Shown here: one piece after another, positions 62,271-64,000 of the stretch
How positions within the stretch are numbered: position 1 is the first letter of the stretch
Layout of the letters: the number at the start of each line of letters is the position of its first letter
Assembly: GCF_001856685.1 (NCBI RefSeq)
Contig: NZ_CP017812.1
Span: 992,001 to 1,056,000, forward strand
From: Boudabousia tangfeifanii
GTDB lineage: Bacteria > Actinomycetota > Actinomycetes > Actinomycetales > Actinomycetaceae
Length of the DNA: 64,000 nucleotides
Direction: 5' to 3'
The notes under the pieces: generated by a model
What the model saw: the letters and a program-made list of their open reading frames with translations, nothing else
The model's database searches: none
What the model was told of the DNA's origin: nothing
Program-made: the position numbers and the translations under genes

Positions 62271-64000
62271 ATGCTAAGAACAGCTCTAGCTGGAACCTTG
62301 TCCGAGGCAAACATTGGACAAGAAGTTACCCTTTGTGGCTGGGTCGATCGTCGTCGTGACCACGGTGGCGTCGCCTTTATTGACCTTCGTGATGCTTCTG
62401 GTATCGCCCAGGTAGTTATTCGGGAAGAAGACGGAGCACACGATCTACGTGCTGAATACGTTCTCCGCGTCGTTGGTGAAGTTGCCCAGCGTCCCGAAGG
62501 AAATGCCAATGACTCGTTGGCCACCGGTCAGATCGAGGTAATCGCAACTGAGGTAGAAGTACTCAATCCTTCTGCCCCATTGCCATTCCAAGTTTCTGAT
62601 AATGCCGAAGATGCTGGTCGAGTAGGTGAAGAAACTCGTCTGAAGTACCGTTACCTTGACCTACGTCGTTCCTCTATGCAGAAGGCGCTACGTCTCCGTG
62701 CTGCCATTGCTCGTGCCGCCCGTAACGTCCTCGATAGTCAAGACTTCGTGGAAGTTGAGACCCCAACGCTGACTCGTTCCACCCCAGAAGGTGCTCGTGA
62801 CTTTGTGGTTCCAGCACGTTTGAACCCTGGTTCTTGGTACGCTCTGCCCCAGTCTCCTCAGCTCTTTAAGCAGCTATTGATGGTCGGTGGCATGGAACGC
62901 TACTACCAGATTGCTCGTTGCTACCGCGATGAAGACTTCCGTGCTGACCGCCAGCCAGAATTCACCCAGCTTGACGTCGAAATGTCCTTCGTTGACCAAG
63001 AAGATGTCATCGCTGTTGGTGAAGCAGTTATCTCGGCCATTTGGAAGGAAATCGGCTACGAAATTCCTCTTCCGATTCCTCGCATGACCTACAAGGATGC
63101 GATGGAAAAGTACGGCTCGGATAAGCCAGACTTGCGTTTCGGTTTGGAACTAACTGACCTCACCGAGTACTTCAAGGACACTGCTTTCCGCGTGTTCCAG
63201 GCCCCATACGTGGGCGCTGTAGTTATGCCTGGCGGCGCTTCCCAGCCACGTCGTACTTTCGACAAGTGGCAGGAATGGGCCAAGGCTCGTGGCGCCAAGG
63301 GCCTTGCTTACGTCACTTTGGCCGAGGACGGTACCCTTGGTGGTCCAGTTGCCAAGAATCTTTCGGATGAAGAAAAGGCCGGGTTGGCAGAAAAGACTGG
63401 CGCTAAGCCTGGCGACTGCATCTTCTTTGCTGCTGGTAAAGCAACCGCTTCCCGTGAGCTTTTGGGTGCTGCCCGTCTAGAAATTGGTAAGCGTTGTGAG
63501 CTAATCGATCCTAATGAATGGGCATTTACCTGGGTGGTTGACGCTCCCTTGTTCAAGCCGACCTCGGATGCAGAGGCGGAAGGTGACGTGGCTTTGGGCA
63601 GCTCCTCTTGGACTGCTGTGCACCACGCCTTCACTTCACCTACCCCAGAATGGATTGACAAGTTCGAAACTGATCCAGGCAACGCCTTGGCTTACGCCTA
63701 CGACATTGTTTGTAACGGTAATGAACTTGGTGGTGGTTCTATCCGTATCCATCGTCGTGACGTGCAAGAACGTGTCTTTAAGGTCATGGGCATTGGAGAA
63801 GAAGAAGCACAAGAGAAGTTCGGCTTCCTCCTCGACGCCTTCAAGTTCGGTGCCCCTCCGCACGGCGGCTTCGCCCTTGGTTGGGACCGCATCGTTTGGT
63901 TGCTCACCAACTCCACTTCGATTCGCGACGTTATCGCCTTCCCGAAGATTGGGGCTGGCTGGGATCCAATGACCGATGCTCCGGCACCGATTACCCCAGA
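62271..64000 (+). CDS. aspS: Aspartyl-tRNA synthetase (3' end beyond the window)
   Basis: Class IIb synthetase charging tRNA with Asp; the frame is open to the right edge (576 codons seen of about 590-610 expected). It has the N-terminal OB-fold anticodon domain ([20 protein letters not shown]), motif 1 region ([11 protein letters not shown]), motif 2 ([19 protein letters not shown]), a bacterial GAD insertion domain (about residues 285-420) and motif 3 ([14 protein letters not shown]). AAAGGA lies about 10 nt before the ATG. Divergent from the MFS gene. Confidence 0.95.
   Translation, partial: MLRTALAGTLSEANIGQEVTLCGWVDRRRDHGGVAFIDLRDASGIAQVVIREEDGAHDLRAEYVLRVVGEVAQRPEGNANDSLATGQIEVIATEVEVLNPSAPLPFQVSDNAEDAGRVGEETRLKYRYLDLRRSSMQKALRLRAAIARAARNVLDSQDFVEVETPTLTRSTPEGARDFVVPARLNPGSWYALPQSPQLFKQLLMVGGMERYYQIARCYRDEDFRADRQPEFTQLDVEMSFVDQEDVIAVGEAVISAIWKEIGYEIPLPIPRMTYKDAMEKYGSDKPDLRFGLELTDLTEYFKDTAFRVFQAPYVGAVVMPGGASQPRRTFDKWQEWAKARGAKGLAYVTLAEDGTLGGPVAKNLSDEEKAGLAEKTGAKPGDCIFFAAGKATASRELLGAARLEIGKRCELIDPNEWAFTWVVDAPLFKPTSDAEAEGDVALGSSSWTAVHHAFTSPTPEWIDKFETDPGNALAYAYDIVCNGNELGGGSIRIHRRDVQERVFKVMGIGEEEAQEKFGFLLDAFKFGAPPHGGFALGWDRIVWLLTNSTSIRDVIAFPKIGAGWDPMTDAPAPITP

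Overview
The window looks like a chromosomal segment of a moderate-GC actinomycete (roughly half G+C by eye). The evidence is RbpA, WhiA with RapZ and YvcK, GTG and TTG starts, several apparently leaderless genes, a CtpE-like P-type ATPase and an S-layer-homology (SLH) surface enzyme. A host-associated member of the Actinomycetales, Actinomycetaceae-like, fits; this is inference and I do not name a genus. I saw no tRNA, rRNA, CRISPR array, phage or insertion sequence.

Layout. 1-4.9 kb: a clipped gene end, then a four-gene hexuronate operon (uxuB-uxuA-eda-kdgK) leading from fructuronate to pyruvate and glyceraldehyde-3-phosphate. 5.1-14.6 kb: a glycan-uptake locus with a DUF4091 glycosidase-like protein, two ABC permeases, a sugar-binding lipoprotein, a divergent ROK-type regulator and a GH2 beta-galactosidase; no transporter ATPase is present. 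14.6-22.3 kb: an MMPL exporter, the CstA carbon-starvation transporter with its small YbdD partner, a nitroreductase and an ADP-ribosylglycohydrolase. 22.6-24.1 kb: ribosomal protein S1. 24.2-26.5 kb: an AT-richer, tightly overlapping three-gene set encoding a lipoprotein, a secreted PKD-like protein and a membrane protein. 26.7-29.4 kb: a secreted GH3 N-acetylhexosaminidase with three SLH repeats.

29.5-47.2 kb holds CoA synthesis (coaE), a small coupled membrane peptide and a repair-rich stretch with uvrB, uvrA, an O6-alkylguanine methyltransferase and uvrC. Between these lie terC behind a probable yybP-ykoY manganese riboswitch, a P-type ATPase, a bile-acid/sodium symporter-like protein, a YciI-like protein, an acyl-CoA ligase and glnA. 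47.2-51.5 kb is purT-rapZ-yvcK-whiA. 51.6-55.5 kb is the lower-glycolysis cluster gap-pgk-tpiA followed by secG and rbpA. 55.5-62.1 kb has tkt, xerD, a DEAD-box helicase and an MFS transporter. aspS runs off the right edge.

Two genome-style traits stand out. Transcription units are repeatedly separated by long, nearly perfect hairpins (stems of 12-19 bp), often between convergent genes and often without a clear U-tract. At least seven genes lack a Shine-Dalgarno sequence but have a -10-like hexamer 6-8 nt before the start codon, which suggests leaderless mRNAs.
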